NCBI GenBank assembly: GCA_023442465.1
Contig: JAEZZQ010000034.1
Coordinates: 1-64,000, forward strand
Source: Bacillota bacterium
GTDB lineage: Bacteria; Bacillota; Clostridia; Lachnospirales; Lachnospiraceae
Direction of reading: 5' to 3'
Length of the DNA: 64,000 nt
Part shown: piece after piece, positions 15,784-24,224 of the stretch
Layout: each line of letters starts with the position of its first letter
Position numbering within the stretch: position 1 is the first letter of the stretch
Translations under genes and position numbers: made by a program
The notes under the pieces: generated by a model
Told to the model about the DNA's origin: nothing
What the model saw: the letters and a program-made list of their open reading frames with translations, nothing else
Database searches by the model: none

Positions 15784-15851
15784 CATCTCGAGGTCCGAAC
15801 CCTTTTAGCTCCGCTAAAAAACTCAGCCGAATCATTCGGCTGAGTTTTTTT
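15784..15851 (+). other. tRNA-3'-end-like relic plus terminator, diverged copy of 6796-6864
   Basis: CATCTCGAGGTCCGAACC and the following bases align with the tRNA-Gln 3' fragment and its terminator at 6796-6864, at roughly 80 percent identity by eye with one gap. The T-arm pairing is broken, so this is not a working tRNA. With 6796-6864 it forms direct repeats about 9 kb apart that enclose the IS256 element and the sugar operon. Confidence 0.55.
15816..15851 (+). terminator. Strong rho-independent terminator of the sugar operon
   Basis: AAACTCAGCCGAA (15819-15831) pairs perfectly with TTCGGCTGAGTTT (15835-15847) around a three-base loop, with A-run and T-run flanks that could make it bidirectional. 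Confidence 0.9.
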
Positions 15852-15936
15852 ATGCACGCAATATGCAGGAGTATATTGTTGCTTGATGCTGCAATAGTTG
15901 ATGGGGCGGTAAAGAAATACCTCGGGATTCCTTTAT

Positions 15937-17616
15937 CTAAAAAATGGCAAGCCGTTCAAAAACTCCATTGATATTTATCTGTCCATAACCCCAAATATTG
16001 TTGGGGTAAATGGTGGTGGGGCTGCGGAATGAACCTCTGATCAGGAGCTGGTTGATATCCACCCCTGTAATGGATGTATAATTTCCTCTGGACACCGCCC
16101 ACTCGAAAAGGAGGGCGATGATGCCTGTAGTGTGGGCGGTGGCTGCTCCGGTGCCGGTCAGAGTACCGTATCTGTTATCGGGAAGAGCACAAGTCAAATT
16201 ATAGCCGGGAGCGGCCAGATCAGGTTTGAGGTGTCCGGTGCGGCTGTATCCTCTGCTGGAATCGATCAATATGCTGTCGTTATCCTGATTGTAGGCGGTA
16301 ACCGTCAGTGAGTGTATGGAATTGCCTGGTGAGAGTATGGTGGTGTCGGGATTCGACTGGAGAAAGTACGTCTCCGAGGAAATCACATTTCCGGCGGGCA
16401 GCCATGAGTGGAACGAAAAGGGTTCGTTTTCCAAATTATATACCTGAAATCTCCAGATGCCTGAAATTGGATTTTCAAAGCGCAGCAATATCAATTGTTC
16501 CCCCGTCTCTTCTTCGAAGGTGATGTTATTTATCCATATGACTCCTTGATTGAATACGAAGCTGAATCTTTCACAAGTGTTGATTCTCGGGTAAACGAGC
16601 GAAGTGGATTCTCCGCTGGGAGAAGTTATTTCTATGGAAAGGCGGCTGGGAGCATAAGGCCAGATTTCCATAGAAAACAGCCGGTCCGGATTGCCCACCC
16701 TTAGTTCGAATTCCGAATGGTAGGGCGCCTGCGGCGCATTGCCGTAATAATGCCTGTTGCTGTTGCCTTCGTTTCCTGCCGAGATAGCGACGCAAATTTT
16801 TGAAAGCCGGGTGATATAATCAAAATAGCTGCTTGCCGCTCCCTGTCCGTCATGGCTTCCGTCGTTGCTGCCCAGTGCGACGCATATGGCCACCGGACGG
16901 CTCAGCCTTTTTGCGACGGATAACAGGTAGCTGGTCGCCAGCATGATATCCGATTCCTGATAGCATAAGATATTATCGGGAACAAAAGAGATATTGCGTA
17001 AATTATATTTAGCCGGCTTAAGCTTTACGACGGCGAACTCTGCCTCTGGTGCCACGCCGCTGAAGCTTTGAGCAGGATCCGGCTTTCCGGCTGCTATGCT
17101 GGCTATGGCGGTACCGTGTCCATCTTCATCCACAGTTGGGACGATGGATAGGGGATCTGCGGAACTCAGGGCGAGATTGATTAATTCCTTCGGGTATTCC
17201 GAACCATAGACCATATCTTCGGGCGGCGTTCCCGACTGAATGGTCTGATCCCATATGGAAAGTATTCTGGTAGTGCCGTCATTATGCTTGAAAGCTGAAT
17301 GGCGGTAGTCGATGCCGGTGTCTATGATTCCGATAATAGCTCCGGTTCCATATAACGACAGCGCAGGATTGCGCTGAACCTCGGTGACGCCCGATTTTTC
17401 GAGGCTGATTTCCGAAGTCAATGTGTATATAGAAGGGAAACGATGATACGGATTTGTTCCCAGATCACAAGCATCTATCTGACCCGCTAAAACGTGCAGC
17501 AAGGAATGCCGCTCGTTTAAATATGTGATATTATTGTCGATGTCATAATAAGGGACCATTATGTTGTCTATAATCAAATCATAATAATTTTCATCGAGAA
17601 TTTTTTCCAATGCCAT
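15937..17616 (-). CDS. S8-family (subtilisin-like, CspA-type) protein lacking the catalytic serine, copy 1
   Basis: A protein of about 559 residues with the bacterial CspA-like S8 layout. Catalytic Asp is in IIGIIDTGIDY (near residue 99) and His in DGHGTAIAS (near 167), but the Ser box reads LTGTGAATAHTTG. Gly, codon GGA at 16147-16149, stands where GTS is expected. Every Ser codon is two base changes away from GGA, so a single error is unlikely. A jelly-roll-like insertion (about 290-420) and the ending NNIWGYGQINING are family traits. There is no signal peptide. The start at 17616 (MALEKILDENYYD) fits AAGG seven bases upstream better than the ATG at 17622. It follows a close paralogue on the same strand. 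C. difficile CspC is a known pseudoprotease of this family, so a regulatory or binding role is possible. Confidence 0.8.
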   Translation of the reverse strand: MALEKILDENYYDLIIDNIMVPYYDIDNNITYLNERHSLLHVLAGQIDACDLGTNPYHRFPSIYTLTSEISLEKSGVTEVQRNPALSLYGTGAIIGIIDTGIDYRHSAFKHNDGTTRILSIWDQTIQSGTPPEDMVYGSEYPKELINLALSSADPLSIVPTVDEDGHGTAIASIAAGKPDPAQSFSGVAPEAEFAVVKLKPAKYNLRNISFVPDNILCYQESDIMLATSYLLSVAKRLSRPVAICVALGSNDGSHDGQGAASSYFDYITRLSKICVAISAGNEGNSNRHYYGNAPQAPYHSEFELRVGNPDRLFSMEIWPYAPSRLSIEITSPSGESTSLVYPRINTCERFSFVFNQGVIWINNITFEEETGEQLILLRFENPISGIWRFQVYNLENEPFSFHSWLPAGNVISSETYFLQSNPDTTILSPGNSIHSLTVTAYNQDNDSILIDSSRGYSRTGHLKPDLAAPGYNLTCALPDNRYGTLTGTGAATAHTTGIIALLFEWAVSRGNYTSITGVDINQLLIRGSFRSPTTIYPNNIWGYGQININGVFERLAIF

Positions 17617-17685
17617 TGTCATGCCTTTCTTGCATCCTGCAATTTCTTTGCCGCAGGCTCATGTTGTTTTCTTGCTGTTTGGAGC

Positions 17686-19359
17686 TTATAAGTTGGCGAG
17701 CCGCTCAAAGACTCCATTGATATCGATTTGCCCATAGCCCCATATATTGTTGGGATAAGTGGTGTTAGGATCTCTATATGCGCTGCGGGTCAGAAGGCGG
17801 CTGATATCGGTGCCCGTAATCGAGGTGTAATTTCCGCGTATTACTGCCCATTCCAATAGCATGGAGGTGATTCCGCAGGCATATGCGGCGGAGGCTCCGG
17901 TACCGGTTAACGTGGCATATCTTCCTCCGGGAACTGCGCAGGGAAGTTCATAGCCGGGTGCGGCCACATCAGGTTTTACTTGATTGGTGCGTGTATAGCC
18001 TCTTCCGGAATCTATCCATATACTATCATTCGACTGGTTGTATGCGGTTACCGTCAGAGGGCGGATCGCATTGCCGGGAGAAGTGATGGTAGTGCTTGGA
18101 TTCGACTGCAGAAAATAAGTCTCTCTGGAAATTAAATCTCCGGAGGGAAGCCATGAATGAAAAGAAAACGGTTCGTTTTCCAGATTATGCAGCTTAAAGC
18201 TCCATATGCCGGTAAAAGGGTTTTGGAAGCGCAGCAGTATGAGCTGTTCTCCGGTCTCCTCTTCAAAGGTAATATTGTTTATCCATAGCGAGCCCTGGTT
18301 GTATACGAAATTAAATCTCTCACAGGTGTTGATGCCCGGGTAAACCAACGGCGTGGATTCTCCGCTGGGCGAAGTAACCTCGATGGTAAGGCGGCTGGGT
18401 GCGTAGGGCCAGATTTCCATGGCGAATAACTTATCTTCACTGCCTACCTTCAGTTCGAACAGAGTGTCGCTGGTAGGAACAGCGATGTTGCCGTAATAAT
18501 GTCTGCCGCTGTTTCCTTCATTTCCACCAGATATGGAGACACAGATTTGAGGGCGGTGGGTGAGATAATCCAAATAGCCGGTAGTAGCGCCATGTTCGTC
18601 ATGGCCTCCCTGACTGGTGCCGAGGGCTACGCAGATGGCGAGCGGGCGGTTGAGCTTACGGGCTACGGAAAATAAGTAGCGGGCGCCCAGCATGACGTCC
18701 GATTCCTGATAACAAACAGCGTTTTCAGGAACAAAGGATATTTCGCGCAGATTCAATTTGGCTTCTTTTAATTTTACTACCACATACTCTGCTTCGGTAG
18801 CGACTCCGCTGAAGTTCTGAACATTATCCGTTTTTCCGGCGATGATGCTTGCAATTGCTGTTCCGTGTCCGTTCGTATCCTCGGAAGGAACAACGGTCAA
18901 AGGCTCTGCAGAGATGAGGGCCAGATTAATTAATTCCCGGCTGTATTCGGAACCATAAGAAAATGTTTCGGGAGGAGTACCGGTCTGCACCGTCTGATCC
19001 CACATGGAAACGATTCTCGTACTGCCGTCGTTGTGCCTGAAGGCAGGATGCTGATAATCGATGCCCGTATCTATGATTCCGACGATTACGCCGGTCCCAT
19101 AGAGTGCGAGAGAAGGATTACGCTGTATCTGTTGAACGCCGGATACTTGTGAGTTGATAGAAGCCGTCAAAGTAAAAATAGAAGGAAAGCGATGATAAGG
19201 ATTTGTTCCGAGGTCGCAGATATTCACCTGATTTGCAAGCACATGCAGCAGGGAATGTCTTTCATTTATATTAGTAATGTTATTGCCCGTGTCATAATTG
19301 GGAAGGAGTACATTATCTATCATTAGGTCGTAATAGTTTTCATCAAGAATTTTTTCCAT
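17686..19359 (-). CDS. S8-family (subtilisin-like, CspA-type) protein lacking the catalytic serine, copy 2
   Basis: A 557-residue paralogue of the downstream gene, similar along its whole length. Asp (VGIIDTGIDYQHP) and His (NGHGTAIASI) of the triad are present. The Ser box reads LTGTGASAAYACG with Gly at residue 488 (codon GGA, 17896-17898); a Ser occurs two residues later, but not at the nucleophile position. AAGGAGA stands upstream of the ATG at 19359. The two genes are 69 bases apart and probably form one transcript read away from the thioesterase gene. No signal peptide is seen. Such proteins are common in Lachnospiraceae; their role is not established, with spore germination one precedent (Csp proteins). 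Confidence 0.8.
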   Translation of the reverse strand: MEKILDENYYDLMIDNVLLPNYDTGNNITNINERHSLLHVLANQVNICDLGTNPYHRFPSIFTLTASINSQVSGVQQIQRNPSLALYGTGVIVGIIDTGIDYQHPAFRHNDGSTRIVSMWDQTVQTGTPPETFSYGSEYSRELINLALISAEPLTVVPSEDTNGHGTAIASIIAGKTDNVQNFSGVATEAEYVVVKLKEAKLNLREISFVPENAVCYQESDVMLGARYLFSVARKLNRPLAICVALGTSQGGHDEHGATTGYLDYLTHRPQICVSISGGNEGNSGRHYYGNIAVPTSDTLFELKVGSEDKLFAMEIWPYAPSRLTIEVTSPSGESTPLVYPGINTCERFNFVYNQGSLWINNITFEEETGEQLILLRFQNPFTGIWSFKLHNLENEPFSFHSWLPSGDLISRETYFLQSNPSTTITSPGNAIRPLTVTAYNQSNDSIWIDSGRGYTRTNQVKPDVAAPGYELPCAVPGGRYATLTGTGASAAYACGITSMLLEWAVIRGNYTSITGTDISRLLTRSAYRDPNTTYPNNIWGYGQIDINGVFERLANL

Positions 19360-19492
19360 AAAAATCTCCTTGCAAAGAATGATGCTATCAAACGCCGGAA
19401 GTGGTCATATCAATCATAAACGGCTTATTATATTCTATGCGTCAATGCCCTTAATATGAAAAAACAAGGGGTTTCTCTTCAAGGTGAAGTGT

Positions 19493-19522
19493 TTGCAATT
19501 ACGAGATGGGCTGTGATATAAT
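19493..19522 (+). promoter_or_regulatory. Sigma-A promoter of the thioesterase-cvfB operon
   Basis: TTGCAA (19493-19498) and TATAAT (19517-19522) are 18 bases apart, about 60 bases before the thioesterase ATG. The spacer 19360-19582 must also hold the divergent promoter of the S8 genes, which I cannot place. Confidence 0.65.
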
Positions 19523-19582
19523 TGGAGCATTGATATATGGAAAGCGAAGGGTCTTTGGACTTTGGAAGGAGCATGGCTATAA

Positions 19583-20308
19583 ATGTATAAATTCACAGGA
19601 CGCATACGATACAGTGAACTGGACAGATCGGGGAAATTATCCTTGGAATCCCTGCTGGATTATTTTCAGGACTGTTCGACGTTTCATTCAGAGGATATCG
19701 GGGTAGGGCTTAAGTTTCTTCAGGAAAGGCATCTGGCTTGGGTAATGTCGGCTTGGCAGATAGTCGTCGAGAGGTACCCTGCTCTTGGAGAAAGGGTATT
19801 GATCGAAACGGCTCCGTATGATTTCAAAGGATTTATCGGGTGGCGTAACTTCCTAATGGAGACGGAGAGCGGGGAACGTCTTTCCTGTGCCAACACTGTT
19901 TGGACTTTAATGGACATGGAGAACATGCACCCGGCCAGGGTTCCCGACGAGTTACATGCGGCATATGTGCTGGAAGAGAAGCTTGAGATGGATTATGCGC
20001 CACGCAAGATCGCACTCCCCAAGACGGAAGGGGAGAGGCGGGAGAAGGTAGAGGTCAGGCAGCATCACCTGGATACCAACCATCATGTAAATAACGGGCA
20101 GTATATCCGCATCGCTATGGAATATTTGCCGGAAGGCTTCACGATAAGGCAGATGCGGGCAGAATATAAGAAGCAGGCGCTTTTAGGGGACATTATTGTA
20201 CCGGAAATCTACAGGCCTGCGGATAATATTTGCTTGATTTCGCTCAATAACGAAGAGGGACAGGCTTACTGTGTTGCAGAGTTTGAAAGGAATATGGGTA
20301 TTGTATGA
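19583..20308 (+). CDS. Acyl-ACP thioesterase
   Basis: A 241-residue double-hotdog protein of the acyl-ACP thioesterase family (PF01643). The first hotdog starts with YSELDRSGKLSLESLLDYFQ. The second carries HHLDTNHHVNNGQYI with the catalytic Asn/His set. It hydrolyses acyl-ACP to free fatty acid in the cytoplasm and so sets chain length or releases fatty acids. GGAAGGAG lies before ATG 19583. The stop overlaps the start of the cvfB-like gene by four bases, so the two are co-translated. Length is normal for bacterial members. Confidence 0.85.
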   Translation: MYKFTGRIRYSELDRSGKLSLESLLDYFQDCSTFHSEDIGVGLKFLQERHLAWVMSAWQIVVERYPALGERVLIETAPYDFKGFIGWRNFLMETESGERLSCANTVWTLMDMENMHPARVPDELHAAYVLEEKLEMDYAPRKIALPKTEGERREKVEVRQHHLDTNHHVNNGQYIRIAMEYLPEGFTIRQMRAEYKKQALLGDIIVPEIYRPADNICLISLNNEEGQAYCVAEFERNMGIV

Positions 20309-21147
20309 TAAAATTAGGAGAAGTTCAGAATTTAATCGTTGTAAAAAAAGTGGAATTCGGCGTGTATCTGGCTGAGAATACAGGAAATGCGGATGAAAAG
20401 GTGCTCCTTCCAGAAAAGCAAGTTCCAGAGGGAACCCAGGTGGGAGATACGGTGCGGGTATTCATATATAGAGATTCCAGCGACCGTTTGATCGCTACTA
20501 CGAAGGAAGCGGCACTCACTCTTGGCAGGACTGCTCTTCTTAGGGTTGCGCAGGTTGCGAAAATCGGCGCGTTTTTGGACTGGGGGCTGGAAAAGCAGCT
20601 GCTGCTTCCTTTTAAGGAACAGACATGGCCGGTGAAGGAAGGGGAGGACTGCCTGGCAGCTCTTTATACGGATAAGAGCAACAGATTATGTGCCACGATG
20701 AAGATATATCCTTATCTGGACACTGACAGCCCTTATAAAAAGGATGACAGGGTGACCGGCCGCGTTTATGAAATCAGCAGGGAGTTCGGAGCCTTTGTGG
20801 CGGTAGACGATAAATATTCCGGTCTGATCTCAAAAAAGGAGATGTATGGAGATGTCAGGGAAGGGGATATCGTTCAGGCCCGGGTGGCAGGAGTCAAGGA
20901 AGATGGAAAGCTGGACCTGAGCCTGAGGGAAAAGGCATATCTTCAAATTGGCACTGATGCGGATAAAATAATGGGAATCATAGAAAGCTATGGAGGAGTG
21001 CTCCCATTTAACGATAAGGCGGATCCGGAGACCATCAGACAGGAAATGCAGATGAGCAAGAATGAATTCAAGCGGGCAATTGGCCGTTTGCTGAAGGAAG
21101 AAAAAGTAGTCATAGACGGCAGCAGTATAAGAAAAGCTGGGAAATGA
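20305..21147 (+). CDS. cvfB: S1-domain RNA-binding regulator CvfB-like
   Basis: A 280-residue protein built of S1-like OB folds and a C-terminal winged helix. The first folds run from about residue 5 to 135 (VVKKVEFGVYLAEN, then KIGAFLDWGLEKQLLLP), an S1 domain spans 145-210 (VTGRVYEISREFGAFVAVDD), and the winged helix is at 220-280 (MSKNEFKRAIGRLLKEEKVV). CvfB proteins bind RNA and influence virulence or growth genes in Gram-positive bacteria. It is coupled by an ATGA overlap to the thioesterase gene. A family 1 intergenic repeat begins nine bases after its stop codon and may provide the transcript end. Confidence 0.85.
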   Translation: MIKLGEVQNLIVVKKVEFGVYLAENTGNADEKVLLPEKQVPEGTQVGDTVRVFIYRDSSDRLIATTKEAALTLGRTALLRVAQVAKIGAFLDWGLEKQLLLPFKEQTWPVKEGEDCLAALYTDKSNRLCATMKIYPYLDTDSPYKKDDRVTGRVYEISREFGAFVAVDDKYSGLISKKEMYGDVREGDIVQARVAGVKEDGKLDLSLREKAYLQIGTDADKIMGIIESYGGVLPFNDKADPETIRQEMQMSKNEFKRAIGRLLKEEKVVIDGSSIRKAGK

Positions 21148-21156
21148 AACTCTTGT

Positions 21157-21289
21157 GTTATTGTTCACACAGTAGCTTAGCACTTACTGTTAAGCTACGT
21201 AAGAACGTGATGCAAGAGATGATTTCTGCTTCGCGAAGCGAATTTAAATGCAGAAATCATGCGTTGCGGAGAACGGAGTGAACAGTAAC
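21157..21289 (+). repeat. Intergenic structured repeat family 1, copy A (133 bp)
   Basis: Terminal inverted repeats GTTATTGTTCAC (21157-21168) and GTGAACAGTAAC (21278-21289) enclose a GTAGCTTA.../...TAAGCTAC hairpin, then ATGATTTCTGC pairing with GCAGAAATCAT around the 12-nt palindrome GCTTCGCGAAGC. Near-identical copies lie at 25323, 29783, 47112 and 57616. There is no coding potential. Confidence 0.9.
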
Positions 21290-21331
21290 AGTTTTTTATT
21301 CATGAATGTTCTTTATTCATTGATAATTGGC

Positions 21332-21360
21332 TTGCATATTCATACTGAAATCAGTATAAT
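21332..21360 (+). promoter_or_regulatory. Sigma-A promoter of the small conserved protein gene
   Basis: TTGCAT (21332-21337) and a perfect TATAAT (21355-21360) are 17 bases apart and 65 bases before the ATG at 21426. Confidence 0.7.
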
Positions 21361-21425
21361 CATGGTGTAAATAAAAATGCGATTTATAATGGAAGCCAAG
21401 GCTTCGATTTGGAAAGGAGAATGAA

Positions 21426-21659
21426 ATGAAAGTACAGAATATCAGAGATATCGATAAGTTTTTTAAAGTAATTGACAGCTGTGCGGGCAAGGTAGAATTG
21501 GTAACGGGTGAAGGAGACAGACTGAACCTTAAGTCCAAGCTTTCCCAGTATGTATCCATGGCGAATATTTTTTCTGACGGAACGATTGCAGAGCTTGAGT
21601 TGATTGCTTATGAACCGGAAGATATTACAAAATTAGTTAACTTTATGATGGAGAATTAG
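21426..21659 (+). CDS. Small conserved protein of unknown function (77 aa)
   Basis: A 77-residue soluble protein (KVQNIRDIDKFFKVIDSCAG, then VELVTGEGDRLNLKSKLSQY). I know such short proteins from Lachnospiraceae genomes, sometimes labelled poly(A) polymerase without support; no nucleotidyltransferase motif is visible here. The alternating hydrophobic pattern suggests a compact alpha/beta fold. GGAAAGGAG lies upstream of the ATG. It is followed nine bases later by the CPBP protease gene and probably shares its transcript. Function unknown. Confidence 0.75.
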   Translation: MKVQNIRDIDKFFKVIDSCAGKVELVTGEGDRLNLKSKLSQYVSMANIFSDGTIAELELIAYEPEDITKLVNFMMEN

Positions 21660-21667
21660 GATAGCGA

Positions 21668-22582
21668 ATGAATAGTAAAAAGGTAAACCGGATTTTTCTG
21701 GCAGTTATCCTGCTTCATATCGCAGCAGTGGTTCTGCTGGGAGCTTTAAGTCCGTTTTATACACTGGCAATTGTACCTAATTTCATAATCAGTCAGTTGA
21801 TCGTACTGGTGCCCGCTCTTATCGGGCTCTTGATTTCTAAGGAGAACCTGATAAAGCTCGTGGGCTTTCGAAGGATTAAAATATCCTCGGTGTTTATGAT
21901 CATTCTTTTTACTTTTCTGGCTATGCCTTTAACTACCGTAATCAACGCAGTTTCCATGCTGTTCGTGGATAACACGGTGGTGGCAATTAGTGGGGATATC
22001 TTAGAGATCCCCTTTTTTGTTATGCTTCTCATTATAGGAGTTATAGGGCCATTCAGCGAGGAATTGGTATTCAGAGGGATTGTGTATAAGGGCTACAAGA
22101 AATCGGGAACTGCATTACAGGCACTTCTGTTGTCCTCCTGTCTGTTTGCCCTTATGCACATGAATTTTAATCAGGCGGCATATGCGGTTGTGATCGGCAT
22201 GATTCTCGTAGTTTTGGTGGAAGCTACAGGGAGTTTGTGGAGTTCGGTTTTATTTCATGTAATATTCAATTCCCAGCAAGTATGCATCATGTATCTATAT
22301 GATTCTTTTGGAATGGGCAATCTGGATGAGGCTCAGTCGCAGATTACTACGGATATGATGCTGGCTGCCATCAGCGGCTATTTGATTATTGCTGCGATTA
22401 CTACTACTTTAGCGGCGTGTGTACTGGCATGGATAGCCAAAAATGAACAGCGGGAAGAGAATCTTCGAAATATCTGGAGAACGAGAAAAAACAAGACCGG
22501 TAACCCCATGGTGACCGTCCCGCTTTTAATAGCGGTGGTATTGGCATTTTCTTATATGGCTCTCGATTTTATTCTTTATTGA
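21668..22582 (+). CDS. CPBP-family intramembrane metalloprotease
   Basis: A 304-residue membrane protein with about eight hydrophobic segments. The glutamic-type intramembrane protease motifs of the CPBP (Abi) family are present: Glu-Glu and Arg in SEELVFRGIVY, His in FALMHMNFNQ, and His/Asn in LFHVIFNSQQ. Relatives cleave prenylated proteins or process signals and peptides within the membrane; bacterial substrates are mostly unknown. No bacteriocin gene is seen nearby. A terminator at 22648 ends this transcript and the convergent YjfB gene. Confidence 0.85.
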   Translation: MNSKKVNRIFLAVILLHIAAVVLLGALSPFYTLAIVPNFIISQLIVLVPALIGLLISKENLIKLVGFRRIKISSVFMIILFTFLAMPLTTVINAVSMLFVDNTVVAISGDILEIPFFVMLLIIGVIGPFSEELVFRGIVYKGYKKSGTALQALLLSSCLFALMHMNFNQAAYAVVIGMILVVLVEATGSLWSSVLFHVIFNSQQVCIMYLYDSFGMGNLDEAQSQITTDMMLAAISGYLIIAAITTTLAACVLAWIAKNEQREENLRNIWRTRKNKTGNPMVTVPLLIAVVLAFSYMALDFILY

Positions 22583-22647
22583 ATCCCATTTTTAATTGAT
22601 TTGAAAGGCCCGAAGCATATAAGCTTATAAGTTGCTTTTATATTAAT

Positions 22648-22679
22648 AAAAACGCACATCTATGAAGATGTGCGTTTTT
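22648..22679. terminator. Bidirectional rho-independent terminator
   Basis: AAAAACGCACATCT (22648-22661) pairs with AGATGTGCGTTTTT (22666-22679) around a four-base loop. It serves the CPBP gene and the convergent YjfB gene. Confidence 0.9.
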
Positions 22680-22742
22680 TACGGAAGAGTTTCTTCCGCT
22701 GCATTCAGGATATATGATGCTTACATTTTATGTTTCGGGCTG

Positions 22743-22931
22743 CTATGCATATAAGTCAATGTTAGCGCCGATGGCAGGATTTACAGACAGCTCCATAGAG
22801 GATTTCATCATATCCATCATCGCGTCGCCGCTGGTCTTCATGCTGTCCAATGATTTCGAGAGCATGGCAACACCTACGTCCGATATCGTCTGTGTCTGGG
22901 CAAGAGCCATTGATAATGCAGGAATATCCAT
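22743..22931 (-). CDS. YjfB-family protein (putative motility-associated)
   Basis: A 62-residue minus-strand protein: MDIPALSMALAQTQ at the start, a helical middle, and VNPAIGANIDLYA at the end. Both ends match the YjfB family (PF14070), small proteins tied to motility genes in Firmicutes. A strong AAGGAGG site lies before the ATG at 22931. A longer frame on the plus strand over the same bases has no ribosome binding site and is a shadow. It agrees with the flagellar genes at 36-38 kb in suggesting a motile ancestor or host. Confidence 0.85.
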   Translation of the reverse strand: MDIPALSMALAQTQTISDVGVAMLSKSLDSMKTSGDAMMDMMKSSMELSVNPAIGANIDLYA

Positions 22932-23256
22932 ACTTATTACCTCCTTAAGATTGAAATGTCACCATTCGGCCTTTGGCCTTACAGCAACACAAATGCAGCA
23001 TTAAGATTCTATAATTCAAATCATCATATTGCAAGTATACCATATTTTTGATATACTTGACAAGTCGGGGAAGGTTTTAAAGAGTTAGTATTCACAATCG
23101 CTATTCCGCGAGATGTCTTGTGCAGTTTTTGCACAAACTCCCGAGGGTGGCCGGTGTACATATTGTTGCGATGAACAGCAAAGCTGCGAATAGTAACTTT
23201 AAAGATTGTTTAGGGGAATGGTTCGTTCGACTATATGGGGAAATGATGGTGAAAGT
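22932..23256. other. Intergenic region between divergent YjfB and TagA-like genes
   Basis: About 325 bases. It contains a 7-bp hairpin TTGTGCA/TGCACAA at 23118-23136 and imperfect partners CGCTATTC and GCGAATAG around it. No gene is convincing. In-frame TTG (23206) and ATG (23218) starts upstream of 23257 are possible N-terminal extensions of the next gene. Confidence 0.4.
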
Positions 23257-23940
23257 ATGCAAAAAATGGATATTTTAGGGGTTACGCTTACCGATTATTC
23301 TCTCAAGGAGTCGCTGCTTTTGCTGGACGGTTTTTTAGAAAACGGCGCTCTTAATACGATTTTATACGTTACGACACCGATGCTTATATTGGCGGGAAAA
23401 GATGAAAATGAAAAAGAGAGAATCGAGTCCATGGATATGACCCTGTGCGGGGAGTCCGATATTTTGCGGGTGGCGAAGATAGAGTCCAAGAGCCGTTCGT
23501 ATGAAGTGGAGAATCTCGTTTTTTTAAAAGAGTTTTTGAGAAGAATCGTGCGCGGAGGGAAAACGGTATATTTGTTATCCGATTCGGAAGAGGATGCGCA
23601 GAAGCTGAGGGATGAGCTGAAAGATTTTCAGCGGGGCATCGCAGTAAGCGGCTATCAGATCATTAAAGATGACGCGGGAAATGTAGAGGAGGTCGTGAAC
23701 GATATTAATGATATCGCTCCTTCCGTAATTATTTCGCGAATGACAGGAAGCAGGCAGGAACAATGGATGCTGGAAGCGAAGCCGTATATCAATGCGGAGG
23801 TATGGCTGGGAATTTCCAAGGATATGAAGCTGGGTGAGCGCCATGAATCTTTTCAGAAGAAGGCAATGAGCCGAATCTATAAGAAGATGTTCCATGATCG
23901 GATGAACAGATATAATGGAGAAAACGAAAAGAATCAGTAA
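23257..23940 (+). CDS. WecG/TagA/CpsF-family (GT26-like) glycosyltransferase, divergent
   Basis: A 227-residue protein from ATG 23257 (MQKMDILGVTLTDYSLKESL). The layout is that of TagA/WecG enzymes, which move ManNAc or similar sugars onto undecaprenyl-linked acceptors: an N-terminal DILGVxL strand, TTPMLILA, then a Rossmann-like second half with SRMTGSRQEQWMLEAKPYI, where members have G.G.PKQE.W. The usual LPDG motif with the catalytic Asp is replaced by LCGESD, so activity is uncertain. The start is weakly supported by GGTGAAAG. It is not in the exopolysaccharide locus but stands alone and ends at a strong terminator. Confidence 0.65.
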   Translation: MQKMDILGVTLTDYSLKESLLLLDGFLENGALNTILYVTTPMLILAGKDENEKERIESMDMTLCGESDILRVAKIESKSRSYEVENLVFLKEFLRRIVRGGKTVYLLSDSEEDAQKLRDELKDFQRGIAVSGYQIIKDDAGNVEEVVNDINDIAPSVIISRMTGSRQEQWMLEAKPYINAEVWLGISKDMKLGERHESFQKKAMSRIYKKMFHDRMNRYNGENEKNQ

Positions 23941-23980
23941 GCAGATTTGAAATGAGAATAAGTTTCAAATCTGCCTTTTT
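23941..23980 (+). terminator. Rho-independent terminator
   Basis: GCAGATTTGAAA (23941-23952) pairs perfectly with TTTCAAATCTGC (23963-23974), followed by CTTTTT. It begins directly after the stop codon of the TagA-like gene. Confidence 0.9.
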
Positions 23981-24224
23981 AGTATTGCAGTCGGTGTAAA
24001 AGTTGCTATAGAAAAATGTTGTGGAAGTTGTACATTGGATAAAATCTGTACGGTTTCTTAGGATACATTAAAAATACACAAAACTTTCAAGAATTAGTAT
24101 AGATTTTTTTGTAGTTTTGAATTAAAATGGAAATTGGGTGTAGTAAAAACAGATTTTTTTTCAAATTATGCGTTGTATAAATTGCATATAAGGTTAGGAA
24201 AAGAGAAGGAAAAGGAGCGGGGAA

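Noticed and set aside
15773..15815. A functional tRNA gene before the operon terminator
   Set aside because: The T-arm stem does not pair, and no acceptor or D arm can be drawn. Only resemblance to the tRNA-Gln 3' fragment remains.
22714..23004. Plus-strand open frame of 96 codons opposite the YjfB gene
   Set aside because: It lacks a ribosome binding site and is the antisense shadow of the YjfB-family gene, which has AAGGAGG and family motifs.
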